A stretch of 64,000 nt of DNA from Hyaloscypha bicolor E (taxonomy: Eukaryota; Ascomycota; Leotiomycetes; Helotiales; Hyaloscyphaceae): contig NW_020194539.1 of assembly GCF_002865645.1 (NCBI RefSeq), positions 62,001-126,000 on the forward strand. Direction: 5' to 3'. Each line of letters starts with the position of its first letter. Position 1 is the stretch's first letter. The position numbers and the translations under genes were made by a program. The notes under the pieces are model-generated. The model did no database searches and was not told the origin of the DNA. It worked only from the letters and a program-made list of their open reading frames with translations. Below, one piece after another: positions 26,020 to 37,384 of this stretch.

Positions 26020-26346
26020 TATAAGGTACTTAATAGCAGGGTAATATACAGGTAATTAAGGCAAGTAAGCTATAAAGTAACGCTTGCAAGTATAACTAAT
26101 TCCAAGAATTAATTCTAATAAAAGACTAATTAATACCCCTTTCCAAAGCTAGGAGCGTCTCCCTATATATTCCCTAGTGCTTAGCTAAGCCTGCGAAGCA
26201 CTTTACTTAACTAGGAAATATGATCCCATGCAATCCATATGATTCCGATCGCCCGTATAATTCCGATCGCAAGCTTTACCCAAAATAGGGAACTAGATCT
26301 ACGATATCTAATACCTGTCCATGCGCTATCACGTGTGCCCATTATA
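26020..26346 (-). repeat. Gypsy 5' LTR (right), weakly RIP-mutated
   Basis: A 327-bp partner of 10390-10698 that keeps many CpA/CpG sites (for example GGCAAGTAAGC where the left copy has GGTAAGTAAGC). It carries an 18-bp tandem duplication near 26250-26275. Confidence 0.9.
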
Positions 26347-26351
26347 TTTAG

Positions 26352-26870
26352 CCACGTTTTTCTAAAAAGTTAATTAATATTAAAACTATTAAAATTAAGA
26401 TTATTAACTCATAAATAGCCTTGTACTAAGCACCTAATAGTATACGTACGAGTATCTTCCGGGTTCTCTTGAATTAGATTTAAAGTCTTTTTTAAATATC
26501 CTTTTTTAAAGAGAAAAGGTTCTTTATTAAGGGATTTTAATATAAAATCAGGGTAATTTTGGCTTATATTAAGCTTAATCGAGGATTACTGAGATATTTT
26601 CGAGTATATAAAGTATATATAAAGGTATTTGTAATATAAAGTATTATTATAAAAGTAATAGTTAAAGATATATAAGTAATTATAAAAATAAAAGAAGCGA
26701 GAACTCGAGGAAAATAACTTATTCTTATAGAAAATTCTAATATTCTAAAGGCTTCTTAATTATTCTTCTAATTAGAAAGAATTACTATATTTCGAAGGTT
26801 CTAGTTCTTTAATTTGTAATATATAGCTCTTATATTAGTAATATAATATAATATATAAGCCATAGTAGTT
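26352..26870 (-). mobile_element. N-terminal segment of the degraded hAT element (probable)
   Basis: AT-rich sequence directly after the gypsy TSD; it continues the segment at 9982-10384. The minus strand has open runs such as KNYPDFILKSLNKEPFLF near 26480-26550, but no zinc finger could be confirmed. The right terminal repeat was not found; the edge is where GC returns to normal, about 26870. Confidence 0.5.
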
Positions 26871-27016
26871 CTGGAGGTATCGTGGAGATTCTACCTCGCT
26901 TACCAAGCCTCGCCACTACTTGATTTGGCAGTGCAATGGCGCTAGGCTCGGGCCACCCCGGAGCCTTACCCAATTAGGTTAGCATGTCACGTGTGAAGTC
27001 ACGTGTAGCATTACGT

Positions 27017-27165
27017 GCACACTACTCAACTACTCAAGAATATTCTAGAGTAGTTGAGTAGAGTAGTTGAGTAGAGTAGTTGAGTAGAGTATGAGTAGTG
27101 AGAAAAAAACTTGAGTAGAATATGAGTAGGGCCCACTACTCTACTCTACTCTACTCATTTCTCAC
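27017..27165. repeat. GAGTA/TACTC simple-repeat cluster
   Basis: Repeated GAGTAGTTGAGTAGA units, then a GTGAGAAAAAAACTTGAGTAG stretch, then inverted CTACTCTACTC units ending in CTCATTTCTCACAC. The cluster can fold on itself. A shorter related array is at 46780-46850. Confidence 0.85.
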
Positions 27166-27345
27166 ACTGAGAATAGGGGCCTTTCTTTTATATAGGAGGG
27201 ATATACCATATAATAAGCTCGCTAAGAATCACAGGAACTGGGCCAACTATAACTTGACAGTCAAGGCGGCAAAATTGAACGAATAAGTGCTCGAGGGAGC
27301 AAAAGACCAAGAAACCTTCTAAAATCACAAAGCTAAGACAACAAC

Positions 27346-29188
27346 CTAAGCAGCAACCAGCTGTATACTCCTCTTCAACGCCCGAATGTCTTCATCAACA
27401 CGGCTCCTGCGAAGGTCCAATGCACTCTTTTCCTTTTCTAGCTCCTTCAACTTGAATTCGAGTCCCCTTCTATTCTCAACTGCAGCCATTTTGCCCGCCC
27501 CACAATCGAGTTGTGTGCCCAACCCCTCATCTACCGTCTGTTCAGGGCTTTCAGAGGCTCCTCCATCCTCCATTATTCCACCAGACGTAGCGAACGAGAA
27601 ATCATGGTGTCGAGTGGTCACATGTAGATTTCTGTTGCTCTTCCTTGGAAAGCCTTTCCTAGCTCTCGGACACGACTCCACTGGGCAGAGGTACCTTTTG
27701 GCACTGTGTTTGCCATGTTTCTCTGTTTCGTGACGGTGAAGGCTGGCTTTATCGCCGAAAGCATTTCCCTTGCAACCGAGCTCTTCGCAAATATACGGCT
27801 TAATATGCCTGTCCCAATGCTTCCTGAGTATTGTGAGAAAGTGTTTCACATATTTTTGAGTCATTTCCTTACTTCAGATCAGACTTTCGCGTAAAGGCCT
27901 TGCTTGAACATCCTGTCCAGTTGCACTTGAAGGGCGGTAAGTCCGTATTGAAGTCCGCACTCTCCAAATTTGGTCCAGAAAGCGAGAGCTTTTCGTTGCT
28001 CTGCGATTGCTCGCTCTGCTTCCTTTTCGGTGATGCCAAAACATCAGGTTGGCGGTCCTCAACTCCCTGATCCATGATTGCTGTCGGTCTTAGCATGGGG
28101 CCAGTCTCCTACAAGGATCTTCATTCTCACCAAAATCCGGATTTTCAAACTGGAGTAACGAAGAACCGTAATCTGGTATCTGCAGCGGATCTAATGTCCG
28201 TTAGATTCCAAGTTCGGAATATTTGCTGGTCTTTGGGAATCCTGCTTGAATGGAGACTGCGCGGTGCTTACCTTGCAAGAGATCAAAGCCCAATGCACGA
28301 TTGCTACAATTCAAAGTCGATTTCCTTCTTATCACTTCTGCAAATAAGCCGATGAAAAGTAATCTCCAGATTCCGGTGTTAAAGTAAGGTTGCATTCAGG
28401 ATCCTGCCTCAAGTCAGTCCATGCAACTCTGCCACGAGGTGGGGAGTCGACTTGCCTCTGATTCTATTTGTTATCTTTTCTGTTTTAATCGAAGTGTGTT
28501 TTCCCGTCAGGACAAGACAGTTGAACGGTTCCTGGGAACGAATGTAGCTCCTCCTAGAATGGCAATTGGGTATTCCATAAAGCGGATCCACCGGGTCGTC
28601 ACAAAGATATCACGGCCACGGGAACCAATGCATTTTACTCGGAAGTTGGAAGAGTTGAAATCCTGAGGAATCGCCTGACAAAAAAATAGGCAAATGTATC
28701 TCATTCTTACCAAATTGTCTCTAGGAATTCCAGTACAAAGAAAAGTAGAATTTCGAAGTGTTCCCGGCGACGTTCGATGTTGAGCAAAAATTGCTTTATT
28801 TCTCACCCCTCCTCGAATCTAACGCCGATAAATGGGGGGAAGAGAGTCTACTGGATAGTTTAGTTAGATTCGGAACGTAAAATCAAATTTTTCCGGCTTG
28901 AGGTCCCTGTGGAAGCAAACAAAGTTTCCGGTCTTCTGATGTAAGAAACGGGTACCCTTACATTTCATATTCACCTAGGGAAGCTGTTAGACTTATCCCA
29001 AGAAACGATGAACGAGACAATGTATAGACACAAAATAACCACAACTCCAAACATCAAAGCCACTCGTAAGGCTTGACAATAGGGAAGCACTCACTCATGT
29101 TAAGACCCTCCCCTAGGGGCTCGTATCCCGGACCCGTCGAGCCATCAAACCTGTAGTTGTCGTCTGGATGCCAATTGTGCGGATCCAT
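27346..29188 (-). CDS. C2H2 zinc-finger protein, multi-exon (5' middle exons unresolved)
   Basis: The last exon (27346-27823) and the one before (27873-28080) join through a 49-bp GTAAGG...CTCAG intron (27824-27872), giving CSSKAFTRKSDLKKHWDRH and completing finger 1. Fingers 2 and 3 follow (CEELGCKGNAF... with HETEKH; CPVESC... with HVTTRHH), then a charged coiled-coil tail. Earlier introns 28081-28130 (50 bp, GTGAGA/CAG) and 28191-28271 (81 bp, GTAAGC/TAG) keep the frame, adding FENPDF and DPLQIPDYGSS. The likely start is ATG at 29188, whose first exon (29095-29188) reads MDPHNWHPDDNYRFDGSTG and ends at a GTGAGT donor. Exons between 28272 and 29094 are uncertain; one would need an unusually short 32-bp intron. 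Probably a nuclear DNA-binding protein. Confidence 0.75.
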
Positions 29189-29880
29189 AATTCCCAGGGA
29201 TTTGTCTGATAGGTCCTAGAATATCCGGTGAGCAGTCCACCCGAGTATATGGAGAATGATCTGCTCAGACATGTATATTGGCTGATGAATTGACGGAATG
29301 GAAAGTCAGCTCACCTTGACAAAAGATGTTGCCGCCGTGGCATGTGCTGCTGCTGAATGCAATACAAAGTAGAATCAAAACCAAAAGATCACAGCGACAG
29401 ACGCATTGATATACCACAAAGCTGGGGGACGATTGTGAGCCCAAAAGCTGCCTGAAAATTTTCCCGTTTCTGCCCAATATTTTTTGGGCTGACAGAATGG
29501 GAAGCGAGCCTACCACACTCTACCAAACCACAGCCTTCTTAAGCCAAAGGATGCAAGTTGGCAAATAAGGCGGATTTGGGCGTGTGGGCAATCTACCCAG
29601 GCTGCTCAATCAAATGTGCAAGGAGGAATGCCTAGTTAACTCTGTTGGCGGTCTAGTTTTTATATTGGACTGAAGAGACGCAACTAGTGAGAAACTCCGA
29701 CCTCTACATGACCTGAGACTGAGTCCTCGTAGCCTGAGATTTTGTTCGTAGAATCAATTTTGCTGCACCATCTGATACCCCCGTTCGTCAATACGAACGG
29801 TTGATCAATCGGGACCCCGGTTACCCAATCAGGTAATATTGAGGTCTCGGGGATAGCAAAATCGGTATATATTAAGATAT
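29189..29880. other. Upstream region of the C2H2 gene
   Basis: Normal-GC sequence with no convincing gene. An 83-codon minus-strand ORF (29265-29516) has no recognisable features. A CG-rich palindromic stretch (CGTTCGTCAATACGAACG, 29783-29800) marks the approach of the AT-rich remnant. Confidence 0.5.
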
Positions 29881-30640
29881 TTCACCCAAATTAAGCTTTA
29901 TTATACATGCCTCCCACTATGTCTAGGTACTTCCATAGCCACCTTAGCCATTTTTTGTGCCCTCACGCCCACTTGATTACCTGATTCTCCTTCTCTAGCT
30001 CCATCCTCACGTGCGTGCTTAATAACTACTCTCTTCTTTGCTTTCTCAAGTGCCTTACTAGCCTTCTGAACTAACGTAATTAAACCACGAATATTCTCCT
30101 TTGCTACTGCTTTAGGGAAAGTAATCTTGTCTTTCTTGTAAGCTATACTAGTAATAAGCAAATTAAAATAAGTTGCTTATAAAGCAACTTTATTAAAAGT
30201 ATTATATAACTAGAGAATTATAAGTTAATTATACTTAGTAATTAACAAGTAGCTCTATTTTTAATTAGCTTTAGTTAAGAGTAAATTCTGATAAGTCACA
30301 TATCTTTAAAGTTTTTTTTTTCTAAAACTTTTATTAGTATTCTAGTTATTTTTATACTAAATTAATATTATTTAAAGATTTATAAAATTATATATAATCT
30401 CTTAAATATAATATTTAAGAGCTATAGTACTTGCTCTCTTTACTATATTCTCTTACTATTTCTTTATATACTTTATAACCCTCTTTATTAATTTAAATAA
30501 AATTATTTCCTTTATTACTTTCTCTTATTTTGCTTTCTTATTAATAAATAAGCTATTTTCTTTATTCTCTTTTTCTTTGTAAACCTTAATAGTAAACAAT
30601 TCTTTAAAAGCACTACTCTTATTATATTAATTCCCTCTTG
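29880..30640 (-). mobile_element. AT-rich transposon remnant (unclassified)
   Basis: A TA-rich block with RIP-like composition. It holds an 86-codon minus-strand ORF (29901-30161) whose KASKALEKAKKRVV stretch resembles the lysine-rich C-terminal part of pogo/Fot1 transposases, as seen in the Fot1 copy at 14690-14900. CAATCGGGACCCCGG at its left border resembles the CAATCGG-type ends of the MITE at 51050. The class is inferred, not shown. Confidence 0.4.
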
Positions 30641-33442
30641 AATTCCCTTGCCCCTTGTCCTTCTTTCCCTCTTTTCAAGCCATTATCTCTTGTCTTTTAT
30701 AAAGTTAATAGTAAACAAACCCCCTTTGTTTTGCAGCATAGCTCCATTCACCCCAAACCTCTTGCCCGACATTATCCGTCTATCCCTACCCCGCCTTCGG
30801 CTGGATACGGATGTTGACGCATACTGTCGGATTGACTACCAGTATCAATATCGGCCGGAATAAGAATTATTCCTTGAACTAAAATAGTGGTATAATGGAA
30901 CTTGAGCTTTCAATTTCAATCTCGAGGGTAGCGCGTCCTTTGTCTCCTTCCAACATCGACGGCTTCGACCATGGCTCTCCGCAATAGCGGGATGCATGGT
31001 GCAGTGGTGCAGAGAGGAGGTTGGCGATGATGTTGATGATGGTTATAGAGGAATCCGGAAGTGTGGAATGCAGACAGGAGGATAAGGAGGTGATGGATGG
31101 GGAGTGCCCGTCGTGGTACTCAGGGGAGGAGGGACACGGTGATGCGCAGCTTGAGGTCCATGGACATCTTGATATTGCTCTCACGTGAAGAAGCACCCAG
31201 CATAGAAGCAAGAGCATTCCGAGTGGAATGCGGGACGAGGGGAAGACGTCGCCAGTGCGCGTCCTAGTCTGATCCTGCAGGGTACCAAGGTGGCGCTCTA
31301 CTTGAGGCTCTTGTCTCGACCGATGAACAGGAGTTCATCACAGAGGCCGAAAAGAGTTAAGATGCTTACTTATGTGATGAAGCTTCATTTCAGACTGTAT
31401 TCCTCCATTTCTATTTCATTTCCTTTCCGTCCCGCTCTTTCAAACACTCGAGAAACCTCTCTCCAGAATTTGGGGAAAGTCCAGCTTCTCATCTTGATCG
31501 CTGAAGAGGGTACATTGTATCCGACAGAGTTCAAGTCTCGGCACTCCAAACTGTGGTTCGCCTTCGGAGACTAAGCTATTTTTCGTCTGATGACTTCCGA
31601 CCGAGGGAAGGGCTGCCGAGGGGGACCGAGATGAATGATAGATTCGAGCAGAGGAGAGCGGTGTGTTGAGCGCCCTCGAGCCTAGAGCTAAGGACCCAGA
31701 AGACAGACGGCAGAGAAGGATTTTGGTCTTTCCATGGATCCGGCCCCGAAGCCAGGTACCAAGCCGGTACGTATTCCCGACAGAGCCGACGACTTTCCCG
31801 GGTATGCCTCAGCCCGAAGGGAAGCTTCCGGTTGACTAAATCGTCCTAGGAAAAGTTCACTTTTGCTTTCTCGGACGAAAGCATGTCAAAATCGTCGCAA
31901 ACGACGTTGCCCATTTTATACATTCAATCACAAACACGCCCAATCTGAAATTCGAAGTGGACTTATCAACATTCACGTGACTATGTCACCGTGAAACAGA
32001 GCCACGCCTTGCAAAGAGGGTTTGCGTGGACTTCCCCGCTTATTTGGGTGGTTTTGTTGTAGCAAGGAAAACAGAAGCTTAACAGTGGGAAGCAAAAATG
32101 CCTCAAAAGGGAACGCAGCAGAGAGGCTGAGAGGGACTTCCCTTTTCTTTTCCCATTAGACATCCACATCCACATCCACCTTCCTTGCCCCTTTTTCTGC
32201 AGCGCCCAAACCCAATGGATACTCGGCTGGCGCTCCAATGAGGGCACGCCGTCTGGATGTTGTTTCATGACTAAATCCGTTCCTGGATCGCCAACTAAGG
32301 CGAGCGACACGCCAGGCCCCGTTGCAGGCGAGGCCAGTCAGCTGGTCTGTTGTGAACCCGAGTGCCGCCCGCCAGCAAGGCAAGCCCCCAAGCCCGGCGC
32401 CGTGCAGACAGACACCAAATAGAAGCAGGAGAAACATCCGGATTTCGTGCCTCGTCTGCACCCTCAGCACCCCTCCATTGCTGCCACCATCGCGTCGCCA
32501 TCACCATATCATCCAGATTGCATAGATTGCTCCAGCTCCAGCTCCAGCTCCAGCACTCCCGCGCAACGCCCCCTCCCGCGCACCGCGCACCCCTTTTCTC
32601 ACCCGCGGCCAAGCAATGGCATAGTGCGTGTGACTACTGGTAGCTGGCCCCCAAAGCATTGGCACTTTATTCGGCATCGCCTTGGCTGCTGGTCCCAGAC
32701 GTTGGATCTCGCCCGCTGCTGCTGCCCTCGCTCGCGCAGACCTCACTGTCGCTGTGCTGCTCACCTTACCCTCACCGCTCCACGCGGTCCGGGTCCAGGT
32801 CGCCGTCTACCCTTACCATTGTCTCGTTGTCCGCCAGCCGTCGCTCCACGCTCTTTATACGCGTCTCTGGGAACGGGGAATTCGATCTCAGGTACAGGTG
32901 CGGTCCATACGGCTGCTCATGCGCAAGCGGTGTTACCCCCCTGCTCGCTCTCTTTGACTCGACAATCAATTCTGCATAACACATTCCACACAACCTGCGG
33001 ACGCGAGGTCCTCTCCCACGTTTCATCACTCCTCGCACCGTCAGGAATGGTCGCCGCAGCTGCGTGGAACTCACACCTGCTGTGAACAAGCATCTACGGC
33101 CAGTGTACCAGGGCACCAGGGCACCAGGGCACCAGGGCACGCTTCTTCCGACCATCTGAACAGGCCAGAAGCACCCATCGAAATAGTCAATCGACTTGTG
33201 CACTATCGCCGAAGCCGTCACCCTGCGACTCGTCCGACTTGACCCCCACGGCATTGCACCGCAACTCAACCTTCTGGGAAAACCCTCGCACGTACACAAC
33301 TACCGTCCGAGCCTGCGCACCTCTCCCTCGAGATTGTGACACAGCTCAGGTACCTGAAGGCTGTGCACACGAGGCATTTAGCAATCCTGCGACCTGCGCC
33401 GCTGCGAGTCGAGAAAACCCCCTAGCTGCAAACAGGGGCATC
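30641..33442. other. Long gene-free upstream region of the RhoGAP gene
   Basis: Normal to high GC. Overlapping ORFs of 67-212 codons on both strands between 31980 and 33300 share composition bias and lack domains or signal peptides, so they are not called. The last kilobase is rich in CT and CCAG runs, with four tandem copies of ACCAGGGC at 33107-33140, and probably includes a long 5' UTR. A CTCACGTGA-type E-box-like site is at about 31180. Confidence 0.55.
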
Positions 33443-35573
33443 ATGACACGAAAATCCATACCACAGCCGCTGACGCTGGGGGTCTCTTCCGCGGTGGGCG
33501 AGGAGCAACGCGAGCACGAGCACGACTTCATCGACTCTCCTCGGTCTCCTTTGAGTCTAAAGTCTCCGAAATCGCCGAGATCCCCTTTCCGGTTCAACAG
33601 CTCAAAGAAATCGCAAAGCGAGCTCCCGTCAATGCAAGCAGCCGAGCCATACCAACCCCAGGGCAACCTTCCGCCTGCTCAATCCTTATCATCTCTACAA
33701 CAATACACAGCGGCTGCGGGTGGACAAGAGAATCAGGAGCGGGAGCGTCCGGCAAAGACTGGCTTCTTCTCTAACTACAAGGCTGCGAAGAGTTCAAGCC
33801 GATTGCAAAATTCGGATTCTGCTCGACCGGTCACCGAGGACAGCATGTCCAGAGACGCGGACCGCCCGACCATGGCCGGGAAAGTTTCGTCGAAGGAAAC
33901 TAAGAGAGCTGGTACGACTCATGCTGTTTCGTCCCTCATCTTCAGACGTCGTTTACTAACCTTGCCCTCCGTGTGAATAGATTCTACTGATCGATCGACA
34001 ACCCGACGACCTGTTGGTGGACCCTCAAAATCAGACGTTTCCCTTGATTCCCAAACCGAACCCCCACCATCCTCCTCCGGCACGAACGTCATCAGGAAGG
34101 GCAAGCCGAAGGCATTCAACCTGCTGTCCAGGACCAAGTCTATCCGAGATGAACAAAGTCCACGCGCATTGTCCCCGAATAATAGGTTGATGGAACCGGA
34201 GAAGACGCATGCACACAGTGAATCCCTCAGAACTGCACCGCTTCCTATATCGGAAGGCGATCGATCGTTTAGGTCCATGATGAGTTCCAACGTACGCCAA
34301 CGATCTGAGGATAGGCAACCTACGCAGCCACGGGATATTCAACGAAAGGAGAACGGCAGACAAAAGGATACGAGAGAGAATGGTAAATCACAAACCATGA
34401 AGGACCAGAAGGAGAACCGCCCGCCGAACTCATTCTCGTCGTCGTTGCGTGAGGGGAGTGGCCACGGTTTCTTGAATAATCTCAAGAGTTCTGCAACCAA
34501 GGGGGCTGGAGCACTGAGTAAGGGGTTGTTTGGAAAGGGGAGAAGCGGAAGCACCAATGAGAAGGAGTCTTTCCTTGACGATATGCATTATGAGTTGAAG
34601 GTCCTCAACCGTCCACTTGTTGAACAGACCAGACTTACCAGGATATCGAAGAGGTTGGAGGATTCCCGGGATAAGACTGAGTTCTGGATGCCAGCATTCC
34701 CATGGAGAGCTATCGACTATCTCAACTATAAGGGTAGTGATGTCGAGGGGTTGTACAGAGTTCCAGGTAGTACCCAGGAAGTCAAGAGATGGCAGAGACG
34801 ATTTGATGAAGGTAAGGGAAGCCCTTGTGAGAGGTACGTTCTTTTACTAATGCTAAACAGAGGGTGACATCGATCTATTTGAGCAAGATGACCTCTACGA
34901 TATTAACATCATCGGCTCCATGCTCAAGGCTTGGCTCCGTGAACTTCCCGACGAACTGCTCCCCAAGGCCGCACAAGACCGCATCTCCCGAGCACACGCT
35001 GGCTCCGAGGAAGTCCCCCAATTGCTCGTCGATGAGCTCTCAAACCTCTCACCATTCAACTACTACCTTCTCTTCGCTATTACTTGCCACCTCTCGCTTC
35101 TCCTAGCCCACGCCGACAAGAACAAGATGAACTTCAACAATCTTTGCATTTGCTTCCAACCATGTATGAAGATCGACATGTTCTGTTTCAAGTGGCTTGT
35201 CGAAAACTGGAGAGACTGTTGGAAGGGTTGTAAGACTGAGCAACACTACATTGAGCAAGAGTATATGCTGTTCGACATGGTTACCCCTGGATCGGCTGAA
35301 GGTCGCCGTAGCAGCACCGCAATCGAGGTCAGCTCTCACGATGAACGCACCGTCTCCAGCTCAGATAGCAGCAAGCCAAGCAGTGTCAGCATCGACCACA
35401 GTCAGAAGCCTGGAGGAAGCCAGAACAAGAAGTTACCGTTCACCAAGAGCCAAACGAGCATGGACACAGTCAGCACGCAATTAACGGTTGTGCAAGAACG
35501 AACTCCGCCTCGGCGAAGTGGTGATATGAGACCTTTGAGTCCTATCAAACCACTTAGCCCGATTGGTCTTTGA
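33443..35573 (+). CDS. RhoGAP-domain protein (Rho GTPase activator)
   Basis: Three exons (33443-33911, 33981-34811, 34861-35573) with introns of 69 and 49 bp. The spliced frame is 2013 nt, giving 670 residues. Residues 1 to about 380 are disordered and Ser/Pro/Lys-rich (SPRSPLSLKSPKSPRSP). The RhoGAP domain is at about 390-575: the arginine finger lies in GLYRVPGS (near 414-421), followed by DINIIGSMLKAWLRELPDEL and the MNFNNLCICFQPCM segment that carries the conserved Asn. A Ser/Thr-rich tail with PLSPIKPLSPIGL follows. It should speed GTP hydrolysis by a Rho-family GTPase in polarity or actin control. The frame is open further 5' (to 33239) but has no ATG before 33443. The exact subfamily is not determined. 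Confidence 0.93.
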
Positions 35574-36699
35574 ACGGTGGAGGGACCAGATATTACGAAC
35601 CTAAAACTACACCAAACCTTGCCATTGCGGAATCGATTCGATATTATACGAATGATATTTGCGACGAGCATGGATGAGATATGAGCATGAAGGACAGGGA
35701 GGCAAAATTGTAGGCATTGCACCACAACCATACTATTTTCACGGCCGCATCACTCATCCATCGATCAATCGAAATGATTTCATGGCATCTCTCGCAGGAA
35801 GGACTTAAGCACTCTCGTCACATACTTTGCTTGTCTGTTCGGCGGATTTCCTCTTTTCTTTTCCCTTGCTTTCTGCGTTTTACGTTTTTATTTTGTTGTC
35901 TGTTGTGAGAGGGCAGCAGATCATGTTTTGTGTTGAATACTGAATACCCCAGCGTTGCACATGGCGGCGGCCATCGTATTTTCGTTTCTTTCTTTTTCTT
36001 GCGTTGTCCGGGCTTTTCGATGAGATTACGAGCCACCTGACCTTGGACGAACTCTGAATCTGCATTTCCAGCGAGGATGAATGGGCTGTGCGTAATACTT
36101 GGTTCTTGCTGAGATCGATGGTGGATGAGGGGTTGGACTATGACCTGTTCTCTGTCCTTGGATTCTCTTCAGAATTTGGGATTGAGATGTGCATTGGAGG
36201 ACGATTGTTTGTTACTTGAGAGGGAGAGAAAATTGGCGGTGGAGGCATATGAGTGAGGGTTTTGTACGATTACGATATGAGTGGACTTTGTGATTTGAGG
36301 GGTGGATGAAATGAAGAGAGAAAAGAAGAGAGAGTACATTATTGAGCGAAGGGATGAAAAACCAAAACGAGGCCTATACTCGCGTTTGGATCCTCTACCT
36401 TGATATCGAGGCATTGAGAATTGAACATATGAATCACAAAACATCCGAAAACCCCATTCATTGAATGTGATCAGTTTATGGATGAATGCCATTTGGATCT
36501 GGATCTGGTTGCCCGAAGAAAGTCATTCAATCAAATCCTCAAGCAGCAAATCATAACAGCGTCCTGATATCAAGCGCTTTTTCACCCCCTTCAACGCCGA
36601 GAATCAAACAATCCCTCCAACGCCATGCAATGCCATCCATATTCACACCACCTCCCACTTCACTTCCCCCCCCCCCCCCCCCCAAAAAACTTCCTTTCC
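35574..36699. other. Intergenic region between convergent RhoGAP and RRS1
   Basis: 3' flanks of two convergent genes. Short ORFs on both strands lack support. A run of 18-19 C at about 36665-36683, close to the RRS1 stop codon, is a likely length-error site. Confidence 0.6.
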
Positions 36700-37384
36700 T
36701 CACCTCTGCCCATTCTTCCGACCCTTCCGCTCATTAGCCCTCATCGCCCTCTCATTCCTCCTAACCTTCTCCTTCCGCTCCCTCCGCCCATCACCCTGCC
36801 GCTCAGTCCCCTCCTTCCTCTCCGCCTCCTTCTTGGGATCAACCTCGACAATCCAATCATCCTCGCCGGCTTTGTTCGCGCCCTTGTATCCCCATTTCGG
36901 CACCCACTCCCCGCTCGCCTCATCGTAAACCATCTTCTTCCGCTCCTCCTTCGTCTTACTCTTGATGCCCTTCTTGGCCGCGAATTTTTGCCAGGTTGTT
37001 TGGGCTTTCGGGGGCGGTAGTGGCTATATCTCTTTTCAGCATCTCTCTCTCTCGCCTTCTCCAGCTTTCCGCCAACTGGGGGAAAGAAGAAAGGAAAAGA
37101 ATAGAAAAACATACCTTCTCCCGCGGCAGCGGAGTCGAGATTCCCGGCAGCGAGAGTAATACACCTGCCGGCGTACTGGTGATCGGACACGTACTCAGCA
37201 GCTGGTTGAGCAGTGCTTGTGCGCCATCCCTCGCGGTCGCCGCTAGCTCCTCCTCTAATCTTTCCTTCGACGATAATTGAAGGGGGTTTGGATCGGAGGC
37301 ACAGAGGAGCCCGAGGTCGAAGGTGTAGGGCGTCGGTTTGGAGACTTGTACCGGCAGCTTGCTTTTCGTTTCCGATTCCGCCAT
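36700..37384 (-). CDS. RRS1: Rrs1-like 60S ribosome biogenesis protein
   Basis: Two exons: 37115-37384 (90 codons) and 36700-37023 (107 codons and stop), separated by a 91-bp GTATGT...ATAG intron. The protein has 197 residues, close to yeast Rrs1 (about 200). Exon 1 carries LGLLCASDPNPL and LLSLPGISTPLPREK. Exon 2 continues PLPPPKAQTTWQKFAAKKGI, then KMVYDEASGEWVPKWGYKGA and DDWIVEVDP, and ends in a Lys/Arg-rich tail. This is the family's order, with the W-Q-K-F-A and E-W-x-P-x-W-G-Y signatures. Rrs1 works in the nucleolus with Rpf2 to bring the 5S RNP (5S rRNA, uL18, uL5) to pre-60S particles. It is divergent from the mitoribosomal gene with a 244-bp gap. Confidence 0.95.

Larger units (their letters stand above)
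10390..26346 (-). mobile_element. Ty3/gypsy LTR retrotransposon, RIP-degraded, with nested DNA transposons
   Basis: LTRs at 10390-10698 and 26020-26346 run from TATAAGGTACTT to ATTATA (from TGTAAGG...TTACA), flanked by a 5-bp duplication tttag at 10385-10389 and 26347-26351. The coding strand is minus. Gag lies at about 24800-25970 with a mutated CCHC knuckle near 24840-24920 (CFTY, then NYYITTCPN). RT is split by the Helitron: the N-terminal part is near 24040-24200 and the rest runs down from 17797, with KKKGSL near 17760 and YLDNILIY (YLDD box) at about 17455-17500. An integrase zinc region (NYIRTCPI) is near 16010-16050. A purine-rich tract abuts the 3' LTR. Without inserts it is about 7.2 kb. 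Confidence 0.92.

Noticed and set aside
1310..26870. AT-rich DNA as mitochondrial insert
   Set aside because: Readable hAT, copia, gypsy, Fot1 and Helitron proteins with stops at CAG/TGG codons show RIP-mutated nuclear transposons.
28409..28806. Minus-strand ORFs of 60-99 codons as separate genes
   Set aside because: They lie inside the C2H2 gene span between its first exon and its zinc-finger exons and look like introns or partial exons read in one frame.
30879..31217. 112-codon minus-strand ORF as a secreted protein
   Set aside because: A short hydrophobic start but low-complexity Ser/Leu content, no conserved motif and no gene-like context.
32295..33300. Overlapping ORFs of 67-212 codons on both strands
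   Set aside because: GC-rich composition opens several frames at once; no domains, no consistent splicing, and they lie in the leader of the RhoGAP gene.
33239..33442. 5' extension of the RhoGAP frame
   Set aside because: The frame is open but has no ATG until 33443, and its composition is like the untranslated leader.
36665..36683. Poly-C tract as a regulatory element
   Set aside because: A homopolymer run in a 3' flank; more likely a simple repeat with uncertain length.
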